Source: Hoeflea ulvae (lineage in GTDB: Bacteria; Pseudomonadota; Alphaproteobacteria; Rhizobiales; Rhizobiaceae). Taken from it: a stretch of 64,000 nt of DNA. The stretch is from assembly GCF_026619435.1 (NCBI RefSeq), contig NZ_JAOVZQ010000001.1, positions 3,045,501 to 3,109,500 of the forward strand. The letters are read 5' to 3'. Below the pieces are notes generated by a model. That model made no database searches and was not told the DNA's origin. It saw only the letters and a program-made list of their open reading frames with translations. This document shows positions 54,588 through 63,854 of the stretch, piece by piece; the stretch's first letter is position 1, and each line of letters begins with the position of its first letter. Made by a program: the position numbers and the translations under genes.

Positions 54588-56579
54588 ATGAAAGACCAAC
54601 GCGTTCTCAACAGGCTGCACCCGATCTCGCGCCGTGCGCTGCTCGGCGGCATGGCCGCAACCGGCACCCTCGCGCTGGTCCATCCCTTTACCGCCCGCGC
54701 CGCCGCCAACCAGGCGCATCTGCGGATCATGGAAACCACCGATCTGCATGTGCATGTCTTTCCCTATGATTATTACGGCGACAAGCCCAACGACACCATG
54801 GGCCTGGCCCGCACCGCCTCGATCATCGACCAGATCCGCGCCGAGGCGCGCAATTCGATCCTCGTCGACAATGGCGACTTCCTGCAGGGCAATCCGATGG
54901 GCGATTACATCGCCTATCAGCGAGGCATGAAAGAGGGTGACATGCACCCGATCATCTCCGCCATGAATGTGCTGGGCTATGACGGCGGAACGCTGGGCAA
55001 TCACGAGTTCAATTATGGCCTCGACTTCCTGTTCAACGTCATCGCCGGCGCCAATTTCCCGATGGTCTGCGCCAACCTGACCAGAGGCACACTCGCCGCC
55101 AATCCGCGCGACGATGATCTGTTTTTGAAACCCTACATGATCATTGACCGGATGATCACCGATGGCGCCGGCGCCGAGCATCCGGTGAAGATCGGATTGA
55201 TCGGCTTCCTGCCGCCGCAGATCATGACCTGGGATTCCCGCCACCTGGCCGGCAACGCCGCCACCCGCGACATCGTCAAGGCAGCCGAAGCCTGGGTGCC
55301 GCAGATGCGCGAGGAAGGTGCGGATATCGTCATCGCGCTGTCGCATTCGGGCATTGGCCAGCAGGACTGGGCCGAAAATCTCGAAAACGCTTCTGTGCCG
55401 CTCGCCGCCGTGCCCGGCATCGACGCCATCGTCACCGGTCACAGCCACCTCGATTTTCCGGGACCGAAATTCGACGGCTTTGCCGGCGTCGACAATGCCA
55501 AGGGCACCATATCGGGCAAACCCGGCGTGATGGGAGGCTTCTGGGGATCGCATCTGGGTCTTATCGACCTGATGCTCGAACGCGACGGCAACAGTTGGAC
55601 CATTGTCGGACACTCATCCGAAGCCCGGCCGATCTATGACCGCGTCGACCGCAAGGTCGTGGCGCTGGTGGCCGACAAGCCGGAGGTGCTGGCCGCCGCC
55701 CAGGCCGAGCATGACGCGACGCTCGCCTATGTGCGCACCGCCGTCGGCAAGACATCGGCGCCGCTGCATTCCTATTTCGCCCTTGTCGCCGATGATCCCT
55801 CGGTGCAGATCGTCAGCCAGGCGCAGACCTGGTACATCACCGACATGCTGTCGCAGACCGAATGGAAGGACCTGCCGGTGCTCTCCGCCGCCGCCCCCTT
55901 CAAGGCCGGCGGCCGTGGCGGCGCCGATTACTACACCGACGTGCCCGCAGGTGACATCGCCATCAAGAATGTTTCGGATCTCTATCTCTATCCAAACACG
56001 GTCCAGGCCGTACTTATCACCGGCGCCCAGGTCCGCAACTGGCTGGAAATGTCAGCCGGCATCTTCAACCAGGTCACGCCCGGCGCAACCGATGTCGATC
56101 TGATCAATGGCGATTTCCCGTCCTACAATTTCGATGTCATCGACGGGGTCACCTACCAGATCGACCTGACCCAGCCGGCCCGTTACACGCCCAAGGGCGA
56201 GCTTCAAAACCCTGACTCCAACCGGATTCGAAATCTCAGCTTCAACGGAGAACCCGTTGATCCGGAGCAACGATTTGTGGTCGCCACCAACAATTACCGC
56301 GGTGGCGGCGGCGGCAATTTCCCCGACATCGGTCCCGACAAGGTGATCTTCCAGGCCCCCGACACCAACCGCGACGTCATTGTCCGCTACATTGTCGACA
56401 AGGGCACCATCAACCCCTCCGCCGATGCCAACTGGAGCTTCGCGCCGGTCGAAGGCGCTTCCGCACTGTTTTCCACCGGAGCGAAGGCCCGGGAGTTCTC
56501 GGCCGCCGTCGAGGGCGTTTCCATCGAGCCCGCAGGCGATGGCGCCGACGGATTTGCCCTGTTTCGCATCACGCTGTGA
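54588..56579 (+). CDS. cpdB: 2',3'-cyclic-nucleotide 2'-phosphodiesterase/3'-nucleotidase, Tat-exported
   Basis: This 663-residue periplasmic enzyme degrades 2',3'-cyclic nucleotides and 3'-nucleotides. The N-terminal signal has the twin-arginine motif SRRALLGG and a hydrophobic stretch ending ARAAAN, so it probably uses TatABC (encoded at 10.5-12.3 kb). The metallophosphatase domain shows TTDLHVHVFPYDYYGD, DNGDFLQGNP, GNHEFNYG and VTGHSHLDFPG. The C-terminal 5'-nucleotidase domain has NNYRGGGGGNFP. The ATG at 54588 follows GAGGAGAAAG. E. coli CpdB uses a Sec signal, so the Tat route differs. Confidence 0.93.
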   Translation: MKDQRVLNRLHPISRRALLGGMAATGTLALVHPFTARAAANQAHLRIMETTDLHVHVFPYDYYGDKPNDTMGLARTASIIDQIRAEARNSILVDNGDFLQGNPMGDYIAYQRGMKEGDMHPIISAMNVLGYDGGTLGNHEFNYGLDFLFNVIAGANFPMVCANLTRGTLAANPRDDDLFLKPYMIIDRMITDGAGAEHPVKIGLIGFLPPQIMTWDSRHLAGNAATRDIVKAAEAWVPQMREEGADIVIALSHSGIGQQDWAENLENASVPLAAVPGIDAIVTGHSHLDFPGPKFDGFAGVDNAKGTISGKPGVMGGFWGSHLGLIDLMLERDGNSWTIVGHSSEARPIYDRVDRKVVALVADKPEVLAAAQAEHDATLAYVRTAVGKTSAPLHSYFALVADDPSVQIVSQAQTWYITDMLSQTEWKDLPVLSAAAPFKAGGRGGADYYTDVPAGDIAIKNVSDLYLYPNTVQAVLITGAQVRNWLEMSAGIFNQVTPGATDVDLINGDFPSYNFDVIDGVTYQIDLTQPARYTPKGELQNPDSNRIRNLSFNGEPVDPEQRFVVATNNYRGGGGGNFPDIGPDKVIFQAPDTNRDVIVRYIVDKGTINPSADANWSFAPVEGASALFSTGAKAREFSAAVEGVSIEPAGDGADGFALFRITL

Positions 56580-56790
56580 GGCCTGGTGAAGCGGGCGGTC
56601 CCGGCCCTCTGGCACCGGAACCGCGCAAGCCCGGACTGCGTCTGTCTGCTGTCCGGCGCCGCGGCGCGGGGTCAACCGGCATCCGTCCGCACCCCCAATA
56701 ATAAGGGGCTAAGATTTCGCCCCGGCGTTAGCCATTTGATCACCGGGCCATGAAATCCTGCGCCTTGTTGAGCCCACGGAGGGAAGACAC

Positions 56791-57093
56791 ATGCAAGGCA
56801 TCATACGCCGCGCGACACCGCGCAGCAAAACACGGATCCGGGCAAGGATTGCCTGCCGCGGTCACAAGACCGTCGGATCGGTGCTGGATCTCTCCGAACT
56901 CGGTGCATGCCTGTACCTTTCCTTCGACATTCCGGTGGCCTTCGGCAACACCATCACCATCGACACCCCGGAAATGGGCCATTTGAGCGGCACCGTGCGC
57001 TGGACGCGCGAGTCCCGGGTCGGCGTGCAACTCGAGCACTCGTCCAACACCGAGGCCAAGGTCGGCAGCTACTTCAAGCAGATCGGCCGCTGA
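56791..57093 (+). CDS. PilZ domain protein (first of tandem pair)
   Basis: This 100-residue single-domain PilZ protein has the arginine cluster around RSKTRIRARI at the N-terminus and DLSELGA, the DxSxxG part of the c-di-GMP-binding motif. It may bind c-di-GMP. The RxxxR spacing should be compared with authentic binders. The gene lies 204 bases before a second PilZ gene of the same plan. It is preceded by GGAGGG around 56777. Confidence 0.88.
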   Translation: MQGIIRRATPRSKTRIRARIACRGHKTVGSVLDLSELGACLYLSFDIPVAFGNTITIDTPEMGHLSGTVRWTRESRVGVQLEHSSNTEAKVGSYFKQIGR

Positions 57094-57297
57094 CAGCCAG
57101 GCTAGCGCCCCGCTTTGCCGCAATCGCTTCTGCCCGCGGCAGGTGGCTCAAACCAGCCGCACGGTCCAGCCATGGCCTGCGGCTGCCGCGCCGCGGTTCA
57201 CCGGGTCTTAACCGCGTCGGATTTTCGGATTTCCCATTAGCGATTTGATTACCGCGGCTTGTCACACTGCCGCTCTGACAGACAGGGAGCGGATGAG

Positions 57298-57615
57298 ATG
57301 AAGGGATTCAAGGGGCGCACCCTCAAGCGCGACAAGACACGCCTGCCGGCACGCATCGACTGCATGGGCCAGAAGACCGCCGGCGCGGTGCTCGATCTCT
57401 CCCAGCACGGCATCTGCCTGATGCTCTACCACAACATTCCAGTCGGCCCCGGCGACAAGATCACCGTGGAAACCGAGGAAATGGGCCTGCTGATCGGAAC
57501 CGCGCGCTGGAACCGGCCACCGCGCATCGGCGCCGAACTGGTGCTCACCTCCAACAATCGCGCCAAGGTGGAAAGCTATTACCGGATGTTCCGGGACAAC
57601 CGCCAGCCGGCCTGA
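57298..57615 (+). CDS. PilZ domain protein (second of tandem pair)
   Basis: This 105-residue paralogue of the preceding protein has RDKTRLPARI followed by DLSQHGICLML (DxSxxG), the beta barrel with GTARWNRPPRIGAEL and a C-terminal helix. Similar length and the same strand order suggest a duplication. The ATG at 57298 has GGGAG upstream. Binding of c-di-GMP is inferred from the motif, and no output domain is present. Confidence 0.88.
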   Translation: MKGFKGRTLKRDKTRLPARIDCMGQKTAGAVLDLSQHGICLMLYHNIPVGPGDKITVETEEMGLLIGTARWNRPPRIGAELVLTSNNRAKVESYYRMFRDNRQPA

Positions 57616-57739
57616 CACCATAAAACATCCCGACAAGGGCCGTGGCATACCACGACCCATTGCGCGCCAAATTTACCTAACCTAAGTTCACGTCAATTCA
57701 GGCAACGGCGACCGGTGCCGGCATGACAAAAGGTTCCGC

Positions 57740-58726
57740 ATGGCGAAGCAGGCTTCAAGGACGCGCAAGGTGCTGTATTTCATCGGACTTCTGATTGTCG
57801 CCGGCGTGACGGCCTATGCCCTCGGGCCCCGTCCGGTGGCCGACACCACGATCAGTTTTGATGAGGCCGCCCTCCCCGACGACCTTGATGCCCATCTGGC
57901 GCAGTCCGAAGCCCGGTTCGAGGATCTGCGGCCCGGCAATGAGCGGCAGATCGTCTGGGCCTATCCGGCTTCGAAAGCCCGCACGCCGCTGGCCATCATC
58001 TATATCCACGGCTTCTCGGCCAGCCCGGGCGAACTCCGCCCGCTTCCCGATCTCGTCGCGGCCCGGCTCGGCGCAAATCTCTATTATGCCCGGCTCAGGG
58101 GCCATGGCCGCAGCGGCGACGCCATGATCGAGGCCAGCATCAATGGCTGGGTCAATGATCTCGCCGAGGCAATCGCCATCGGCCGCAGACTGGGCGAACG
58201 CGTCGTCATCATGGCGACCTCGACAGGTGCTTCGCTTGCGGTATGGGGCGCAGCACAGCCCGAGTTGATGCGCGATGTCGCCGGACTGGTGCAGATTTCG
58301 CCCAATTACGGCGTCCAGGCGTCCGGATCGAGACTGCTGACGATGCCATGGGCGGAAAAGCTGGTGCCGGCGATCCTCGGCGAGCGGCGCTCCTTCGAGC
58401 CGAAAAACGCCACCCACGCCAAATTCTGGACCACGGACTATCCGAGCCTCGCAGTGGTGCAGATGGGCCTGCTGGTGGATCTCGCCAGACAGGTCGATGT
58501 GCGCAAGCTCGAGATCCCGACTTTGTTTGTCTACTCCCCCCAGGACCGCATCATTCAGCCCGAACTGGCCGGCAAACGCGCCGCGGACTGGGGCGGCCCC
58601 AGCCAAACCATCGAGGTCACCGACAGCGATGATCCGAACAATCATGTGATTGCCGGGGACGCGCTCTCGCCCTCGACCACGGAGCGTCTGGCGCAACAGG
58701 CCGCGGACTGGATCGCTGCGCTTTAG
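57740..58726 (+). CDS. Alpha/beta hydrolase, membrane-anchored
   Basis: This 328-residue protein has an N-terminal membrane helix (about 10-28) then an alpha/beta hydrolase domain. It shows the oxyanion region YIHGFSASPGE, the GHGRSG cap approach, the nucleophile elbow ATSTGAS and a C-terminal acid/His pair around PQDRIIQP and NNHVIAGD. The elbow has Ala in place of the first Gly of GxSxG. It is probably a periplasmic esterase or lipase with unknown substrate. It converges on ilvA with a four-base overlap. Confidence 0.86.
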   Translation: MAKQASRTRKVLYFIGLLIVAGVTAYALGPRPVADTTISFDEAALPDDLDAHLAQSEARFEDLRPGNERQIVWAYPASKARTPLAIIYIHGFSASPGELRPLPDLVAARLGANLYYARLRGHGRSGDAMIEASINGWVNDLAEAIAIGRRLGERVVIMATSTGASLAVWGAAQPELMRDVAGLVQISPNYGVQASGSRLLTMPWAEKLVPAILGERRSFEPKNATHAKFWTTDYPSLAVVQMGLLVDLARQVDVRKLEIPTLFVYSPQDRIIQPELAGKRAADWGGPSQTIEVTDSDDPNNHVIAGDALSPSTTERLAQQAADWIAAL

Positions 58727-59997
58727 ATGATCAGATTGGCAATGATCTCGTTGTCGGTGATATCCTGGTAGCTCAACCCGGCCTGGTCGAAGACTTCAAT
58801 CAGGCGATCGAAATTGCCGGGCTTTCGGGTTTCGATGCCGATCAGGATCGAGCCGAAATTGCGCGCCGATTTTTTCAGATACTCGAAGCGCGCAATATCG
58901 TCTTCCGGCCCCAGAAGGGCCAGGAAATCGCTCAGGGCGCCGGGCCGTTGCGCCAGCCGCAGAATGAAATATTTCTTGGTCCCGGCATAACGCATTGCCC
59001 GTTCCTTGACGTCGGGCAGCCGTTCGAAATCGAAATTGCCGCCCGAGACCACCGCCACCACGGTCTTGCCGGCAAGCACCTCCGGTCCCAGCATGTCCAG
59101 TGCCGACAGCGACAGCGCGCCGGCAGGCTCGAGCACGATGCCTTCGGTGTTCAGGATCGTCGTCATGGTCAGGCAGATGGCGTTTTCCGGTACCACCAGC
59201 ACCTGGTCGGGACGAAACCGCTTCAGGATCTCGAAATTGCGCTCGCCGATCTCCGCCACTGCGGCGCCATCGACGAAATTGTCGATCTTGGTCAGCTTCA
59301 CCCGGTGACCGGCCTCAAGGCTCTGCTGCAGGCTGGGCGCGCCGGCAGGCTCGGTGAGCAGGAACCGGTCATTGTCCACCCGCCCTTCGAAATAGCGCGC
59401 CATGCCCGCCGAAAGCCCGCCGCCGCCCACCGGCAGCACGATCAGGTCCGGGGCCTCGCCCTCCGGCAACTGGCTGGCAATCTCGGCGCCGACCGTCGCC
59501 TGCCCCTCGATGATGTCGTCATGGTCGAAGGGCGGCGCCATCAGCGCGCCTTCGGCGACGGCATAGTCCCGCGCCGCATCATAGCAGGCGTCGAAAAAAT
59601 CCCCGATCAGCCTGATCTCGATGAACTCGCCGCCAAAGATCCGGGTCTTGTCGATCTTCTGCTGCGGCGTTGTCACCGGCATGAAGATCACCCCCTTGCG
59701 TGAAAAATGCCGGCAGACATAGGCAAAGCCCTGCGCGTGATTGCCGGCCGAGGCACAGACGAACAGCGCCTGGTCCGGATTGGCGTCCAGCGCCTTGCGG
59801 ATGAAGTTGAAGGCGCCGCGGATCTTGTAGGAGCGCACCGGCGACAGATCCTCCCGCTTCAGCCAGATCCGCGCGCCGTATCGGGCCGACAGATGATCAT
59901 TGAGCTGCAGCGGCGTGGCCGCGAACAGGGAGCGCATGTGCTCAAGGGCGCCATCGGCGCAGGCACGGAAAGCATCAGGTGATTGTTTTTCGGTCAT
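58723..59997 (-). CDS. ilvA: Threonine dehydratase
   Basis: This 424-residue PLP enzyme converts threonine to 2-oxobutanoate, the first step of isoleucine synthesis. PLP lysine lies in SYKIRGAFNF, the substrate loop in ASAGNHAQG and phosphate-binding glycines in VGGGGLSAGM. A single C-terminal ACT-like regulatory region begins FILRLAQRPGALSDF (about 330-424), so it is the shorter form with one regulatory unit. The start is the ATG at 59997. It diverges from trkH by 75 bases. It complements ilvD at 25.6 kb in branched-chain amino acid synthesis. Confidence 0.94.
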   Translation of the reverse strand: MTEKQSPDAFRACADGALEHMRSLFAATPLQLNDHLSARYGARIWLKREDLSPVRSYKIRGAFNFIRKALDANPDQALFVCASAGNHAQGFAYVCRHFSRKGVIFMPVTTPQQKIDKTRIFGGEFIEIRLIGDFFDACYDAARDYAVAEGALMAPPFDHDDIIEGQATVGAEIASQLPEGEAPDLIVLPVGGGGLSAGMARYFEGRVDNDRFLLTEPAGAPSLQQSLEAGHRVKLTKIDNFVDGAAVAEIGERNFEILKRFRPDQVLVVPENAICLTMTTILNTEGIVLEPAGALSLSALDMLGPEVLAGKTVVAVVSGGNFDFERLPDVKERAMRYAGTKKYFILRLAQRPGALSDFLALLGPEDDIARFEYLKKSARNFGSILIGIETRKPGNFDRLIEVFDQAGLSYQDITDNEIIANLII

Positions 59998-60072
59998 CGT
60001 CGGTCTATGCCACGGGAACCCGGCGGTTGCCAACCAGAACCGGCTCGATCCGGTTATCATGAGGGACACGGC

Positions 60073-61527
60073 TTGCACGCCCAGACCATCCGATCCGCGG
60101 TGTTCATTGCATCCATGGCGGGACTGTATCTCTCGGCAGCCATGCTGGCGCCGGCGGCGGTGGATTTCTATTTCGGCAATCCCGACTGGCAGGTCTTCAC
60201 CGTCTCCTCCTTTTCCGTCGGTGCCGTCTGTCTCGCCGCGGCCGCATCCACCCGCGGCGCCAATGCGCCGTTTTCACGGCGCCTGGGCTTCCTGCTGGTA
60301 AATCTGTTGTGGATCGTGCTGTCGGTGACCGGCGCCATTCCGTTCTACCTGGCCTCGCTCGGGCTCGACATGGCCGATGCGCTGTTTGAATCGGTCTCGG
60401 CTGTCACCACCACCGGCGCCACCGTGATCTCGGGCCTTGATTCCGCTCCGCCGGGACTGTTGCTGTGGAGGTCGCTGCTGCAATGGATCGGCGGCATCGG
60501 CATTGTCGCGCTCGGCCTTCTGGTGCTGCCCTATCTCAAGGTCGGCGGCTTCACCGTGTTCAAGATGGAATCTTCCGACACTTCGGAAAAGCCGTTCGAG
60601 CGCTTTGCCGTCTTCGTCCGCGCCTTCTTTGCCATCTATATCGGCCTGACGCTTACCTGCGCCATTCTCTACAAGGTGCTCGGCATGAGCGATTTCGACG
60701 CCATCAACCATGCCATGACCACCATGGCGACCGGCGGCTTCTCGACCCATGACGCATCCTTCGGCGCCTTCCAGTCCGCGGGTCTGATCTGGACCGCAAC
60801 CATCTTCATGGCCATTGCCGGCCTGCCCTTTTCGGTGCTGATCCTGTTTGCCGTCCGCGGACGCCTCGATGCGCTACGCGATCCCCAGATCTATGCCTAT
60901 GCCGGCCTCGTCGTGGTGCTGACCCTGACCATCGCGCTCAGCCTGCGGCTGTCCCAGGGCGAGAGCTTCGGTCCGGCGCTCACCCATGCCGCCTTCAATG
61001 TCGTCTCGATCATCACCACGACCGGCTTTGCCAGCACCGACTACACGCTGTGGGGGCCGCTGGCGGTGGTAATCCTGTTCATGGCCACCTTCCTGGGCGG
61101 ATGTTCCGGCTCCACCGCCGGCGGCATCAAGGCCTACCGGCTGGTGATCATCTACGGATCGATCCGCGCCGGTCTGATGCGGCTGATCTATCCCCACAGC
61201 GTCCGCCCGGTGCGCTACGGCTCGGTCGCTGTCGAACCGGACATGCAGCGCACGGTGTTCCTGTTCGTCTGCGCCTATGTCGGCATCTGGGCGCTCGGTT
61301 CGGTTGCGCTGGCTGCCACCGGGCTTGATGTCGAGACAGCGATTTCCGGCTCGATCACGGCGCTGGCCAATGTCGGCCCGGGTATCGGACCCGTGATCGG
61401 GCCCGCCGGCAATTTTGCCTCGCTTGGCGATCCCGCCAAGATCATCCTGGTGTTCCTGATGCTGCTCGGTCGGCTCGAAATCCTCGCGGTTCTGGTGCTT
61501 TTGCTGCCCGCCTTCTGGCGCGAATAG
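60073..61527 (+). CDS. trkH: Potassium uptake transporter TrkH
   Basis: This 484-residue membrane protein has the four P-loop repeats of TrkH/KtrB, recognisable by TTTGATV, TMATGGFS, TTTGFAST and ANVGPG, each supplying a filter glycine. It forms the potassium channel unit that works with the cytoplasmic TrkA regulator, which is not in the window. I use the TTG at 60073, preceded by GAGGG at suitable spacing. It gives the family length, while the frame extension to 59983 is rich in rare codons. Confidence 0.93.
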   Translation: MHAQTIRSAVFIASMAGLYLSAAMLAPAAVDFYFGNPDWQVFTVSSFSVGAVCLAAAASTRGANAPFSRRLGFLLVNLLWIVLSVTGAIPFYLASLGLDMADALFESVSAVTTTGATVISGLDSAPPGLLLWRSLLQWIGGIGIVALGLLVLPYLKVGGFTVFKMESSDTSEKPFERFAVFVRAFFAIYIGLTLTCAILYKVLGMSDFDAINHAMTTMATGGFSTHDASFGAFQSAGLIWTATIFMAIAGLPFSVLILFAVRGRLDALRDPQIYAYAGLVVVLTLTIALSLRLSQGESFGPALTHAAFNVVSIITTTGFASTDYTLWGPLAVVILFMATFLGGCSGSTAGGIKAYRLVIIYGSIRAGLMRLIYPHSVRPVRYGSVAVEPDMQRTVFLFVCAYVGIWALGSVALAATGLDVETAISGSITALANVGPGIGPVIGPAGNFASLGDPAKIILVFLMLLGRLEILAVLVLLLPAFWRE

Positions 61528-61613
61528 CCCCAGAACAACACAAATTATCACCCCTCATTATTCACTGGTTAACCAAGCTCTGCTTTCCTTTCCGAGGGTG
61601 GAGGAAATTCAAA

Positions 61614-63116
61614 ATGCAGGCTGTGCAGGTTTCTTGTCTTAACGAACCGGCTGTCGCCGCTGATGCGGGGCCGCCAATCATTGTCGATGCCGAGGCGCCG
61701 GCCCAGGATCAGGCCCGGCTCGAACGCGCCATGAATGTCATCGGATCGCAGATCGGTGAATTGTCGATCAACATTGCCGACACCAGCGGCATGATCGGCG
61801 ATGTCTCGGGCTCGCTCTCGGTGCAGGCCGAGGAGCTGCACGCGCTGACCCGCGACGTCTCGATGATCGCGCGCTCCAACCAGACCGTGGCCGAGGCCTC
61901 CAACGGCGCAATCGTGTCGGCCAAATCCACCCACAAGGGGCTGGAAACCACCACGCAGAGCGTCAGCGGCATTCTCATCAATGCAGTGTCAGACATCAAG
62001 TCGATGGCGACCAATGCCACCGAGACCACCGGCGTGCTTGACGCCGTTGCGAGCCAGATCACCGAAGTCCACTCCTTCTCGGAGGCCATTCAGGGAATCG
62101 CCACCCAGACCCAGATCCTGGCCGTCAATGCCGGCATCATGGCAGCACACGCGGGCAACGCCGGCCGCGGCTTCGCCGTCATCGCCGACGCCGTCAAGCA
62201 ACTGGCCGAACAGACCGGAACGGTCTCGCGCGACATGGTGGCCAGGCTTCAGGCTTTGCGCGAGATCGTCGACCAGATGCAGAAACAGAACATCGAAAAC
62301 GAAACCGCGGCGACCGCCGCGTTCAAGCGCTCGACCGAAATCGAAAGCGAGCTGAAGAAGTTCTCCGGCTTCAGCCAGAGCGTCGCCGGAATGATCACCG
62401 AGATCGAACGCATCGCCAGTCCGGTCGAGGAAACCACCCGCGCCTGCGCAACCGTGCTGGCCAAGGTCTCCGACCTCGACACCCAGGTCCATACCAGCGC
62501 CGAAATGCTGACCGCGGCCAGCACAAAGATCGACCGCCTGGTGTCGTTTTCGGAAAATGTGATCGGAGAGGTTGCCGAGAGCGGTGTGGTCACCGCCGAT
62601 ACGCCGCTGATCCGGCACTGCATGGAAAAGGCCGAAGAGGTGGCCGCCCTGTTCGAGCAGACGATCAGATCCGGGATCATGTCGATGGCGGATCTGTTTG
62701 ACGAGAACTATCAGCCCCTGCCCGGCACCGATCCGCAGCAGCACATGACGCGGTTCACCCGCCACACCGACCGGCTGCTGCCACCCATTCAGGAAGCCAT
62801 GCTGGAATTCGACCCGCGTGTGCTGTTTTGCGCCGCCGTCGACCGCAACGGCTACCTGCCGACCCACAACCGCGTGTTCTCCCGGCCGCAGGGCCCCGAC
62901 CCGGTCTGGAACACCGCACATTGCCGCAATCGGCGGCTGTTTGACGATCGCACCGGACTTGCGGCCGGACGAAACCGCAAACCCTTCCTGCTGCAGACCT
63001 ATCGCCGCGACATGGGCGGCGGGGTATACAGCCTGATGAAGGACCTTTCGGCACCGATCATGGTCAATGGCAGGCATTGGGGCGGCCTGCGCATCGGCTT
63101 CAAGATCAGTCTCTGA
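61614..63116 (+). CDS. Soluble methyl-accepting chemotaxis protein with C-terminal sensor domain
   Basis: This 500-residue protein has no membrane helix. A coiled-coil signalling region (about 40-330) contains the hairpin tip IQGIATQTQILAVNAGIMAAHAGNAGRGFAVIADAVKQLA. This differs from the canonical tip in lacking the Glu of NAAIEAA. The C-terminal part (about 340-500) has the DRNGYLPTHNRVFS and RNRRLFDDRTG elements of a PAS/Cache-like cytosolic sensor. So the order is inverted relative to ordinary chemoreceptors. The ligand is unknown. A long hairpin follows. Confidence 0.88.
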   Translation: MQAVQVSCLNEPAVAADAGPPIIVDAEAPAQDQARLERAMNVIGSQIGELSINIADTSGMIGDVSGSLSVQAEELHALTRDVSMIARSNQTVAEASNGAIVSAKSTHKGLETTTQSVSGILINAVSDIKSMATNATETTGVLDAVASQITEVHSFSEAIQGIATQTQILAVNAGIMAAHAGNAGRGFAVIADAVKQLAEQTGTVSRDMVARLQALREIVDQMQKQNIENETAATAAFKRSTEIESELKKFSGFSQSVAGMITEIERIASPVEETTRACATVLAKVSDLDTQVHTSAEMLTAASTKIDRLVSFSENVIGEVAESGVVTADTPLIRHCMEKAEEVAALFEQTIRSGIMSMADLFDENYQPLPGTDPQQHMTRFTRHTDRLLPPIQEAMLEFDPRVLFCAAVDRNGYLPTHNRVFSRPQGPDPVWNTAHCRNRRLFDDRTGLAAGRNRKPFLLQTYRRDMGGGVYSLMKDLSAPIMVNGRHWGGLRIGFKISL

Positions 63117-63123
63117 ACGGCAA

Positions 63124-63170
63124 CCGGCCGCGGCAGCTGTTTCAGCAGCGCCGCGGCCGGGGCCGTTTTA
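63124..63170 (+). terminator. Terminator after the chemoreceptor gene
   Basis: An 11-base perfect stem (63124-63134 / 63150-63160) is followed after five bases by TTTT. Confidence 0.75.
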
Positions 63171-63182
63171 TCGCCTGAAAGA

Positions 63183-63398
63183 TCAGGCCCGTGTCAGACC
63201 ATCGATCAGTTCAAGCTGCGCGACGGGTGCGGTCAACGTATTCATCGACAATGTAGTTGTGTCTTCCACGTCGCTGAAGGCACCCCAGAGCACCCAGGCC
63301 GCCACCAGCGCCAGCGCCAGGCTGACCACCAGAATGAGCAGCACCGGCCTGCCCTGCCGCGCCTGGCGGACATTGATCGGATCGATTGGTTCTTTCAT
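63183..63398 (-). CDS. Small single-span membrane protein
   Basis: This 71-residue protein has a basic start (EPIDPINVRQARQGR), one membrane helix (about 18-40) and a short Thr/Leu-rich external tail. No family is recognised. It is the last gene of a minus-strand group with two other membrane proteins, separated from the next by 33 bases. Confidence 0.7.
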   Translation of the reverse strand: MKEPIDPINVRQARQGRPVLLILVVSLALALVAAWVLWGAFSDVEDTTTLSMNTLTAPVAQLELIDGLTRA

Positions 63399-63431
63399 GT
63401 GTAAACTTCCCTGTTGATCGGGCCTTGCGGG

Positions 63432-63845
63432 TCAGCTGCGGCTGGACCGGGTCAAGGCGCCTGCTGCCAGGCCGATGACCAGCCCTGCAATGATTGCGGT
63501 TGTCTTGTTCTGGGCGATCGCATTGGACGCCGATGTAATGGCAAAGGCGGAGGCTGTGCTTGTCACCGCGATCCGCTGACGCCGTCTGGCGCGCATGCGC
63601 AGCCAGGCACGGACAGCCAGGGCCAGCAGGCCGAGGACTATTGCCAGGCCGGCTGCCGCCAGCAGTCCGTAGATCGCCCCATGGGTCTCGGCGATGGACA
63701 GGGCAAAGGCGCCGAAAAGGGCGCCGCTTGCCATCAGGGTCATCAACCCGACAAAGGCAAGCACCATGGCATCACGTTTGATCTGCCGCGCCTTCGCCCC
63801 GGCAAAAGCCGAGACGATGGTCGCAATGGGGATGTTTGAAAACAT
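63432..63845 (-). CDS. Three- or four-span membrane protein, phage-holin-superfamily-like
   Basis: This 137-residue protein has hydrophobic segments at about 26-50, 56-80 and 110-130, a basic loop RAWLRMRARRRQR and a basic C-terminus. Its order after a DUF883-type gene resembles the rhizobial membrane stress cassettes with DUF883 and holin-like proteins. The exact family is uncertain. Confidence 0.7.
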   Translation of the reverse strand: MFSNIPIATIVSAFAGAKARQIKRDAMVLAFVGLMTLMASGALFGAFALSIAETHGAIYGLLAAAGLAIVLGLLALAVRAWLRMRARRRQRIAVTSTASAFAITSASNAIAQNKTTAIIAGLVIGLAAGALTRSSRS

Positions 63846-63854
63846 CTGCTGCTC

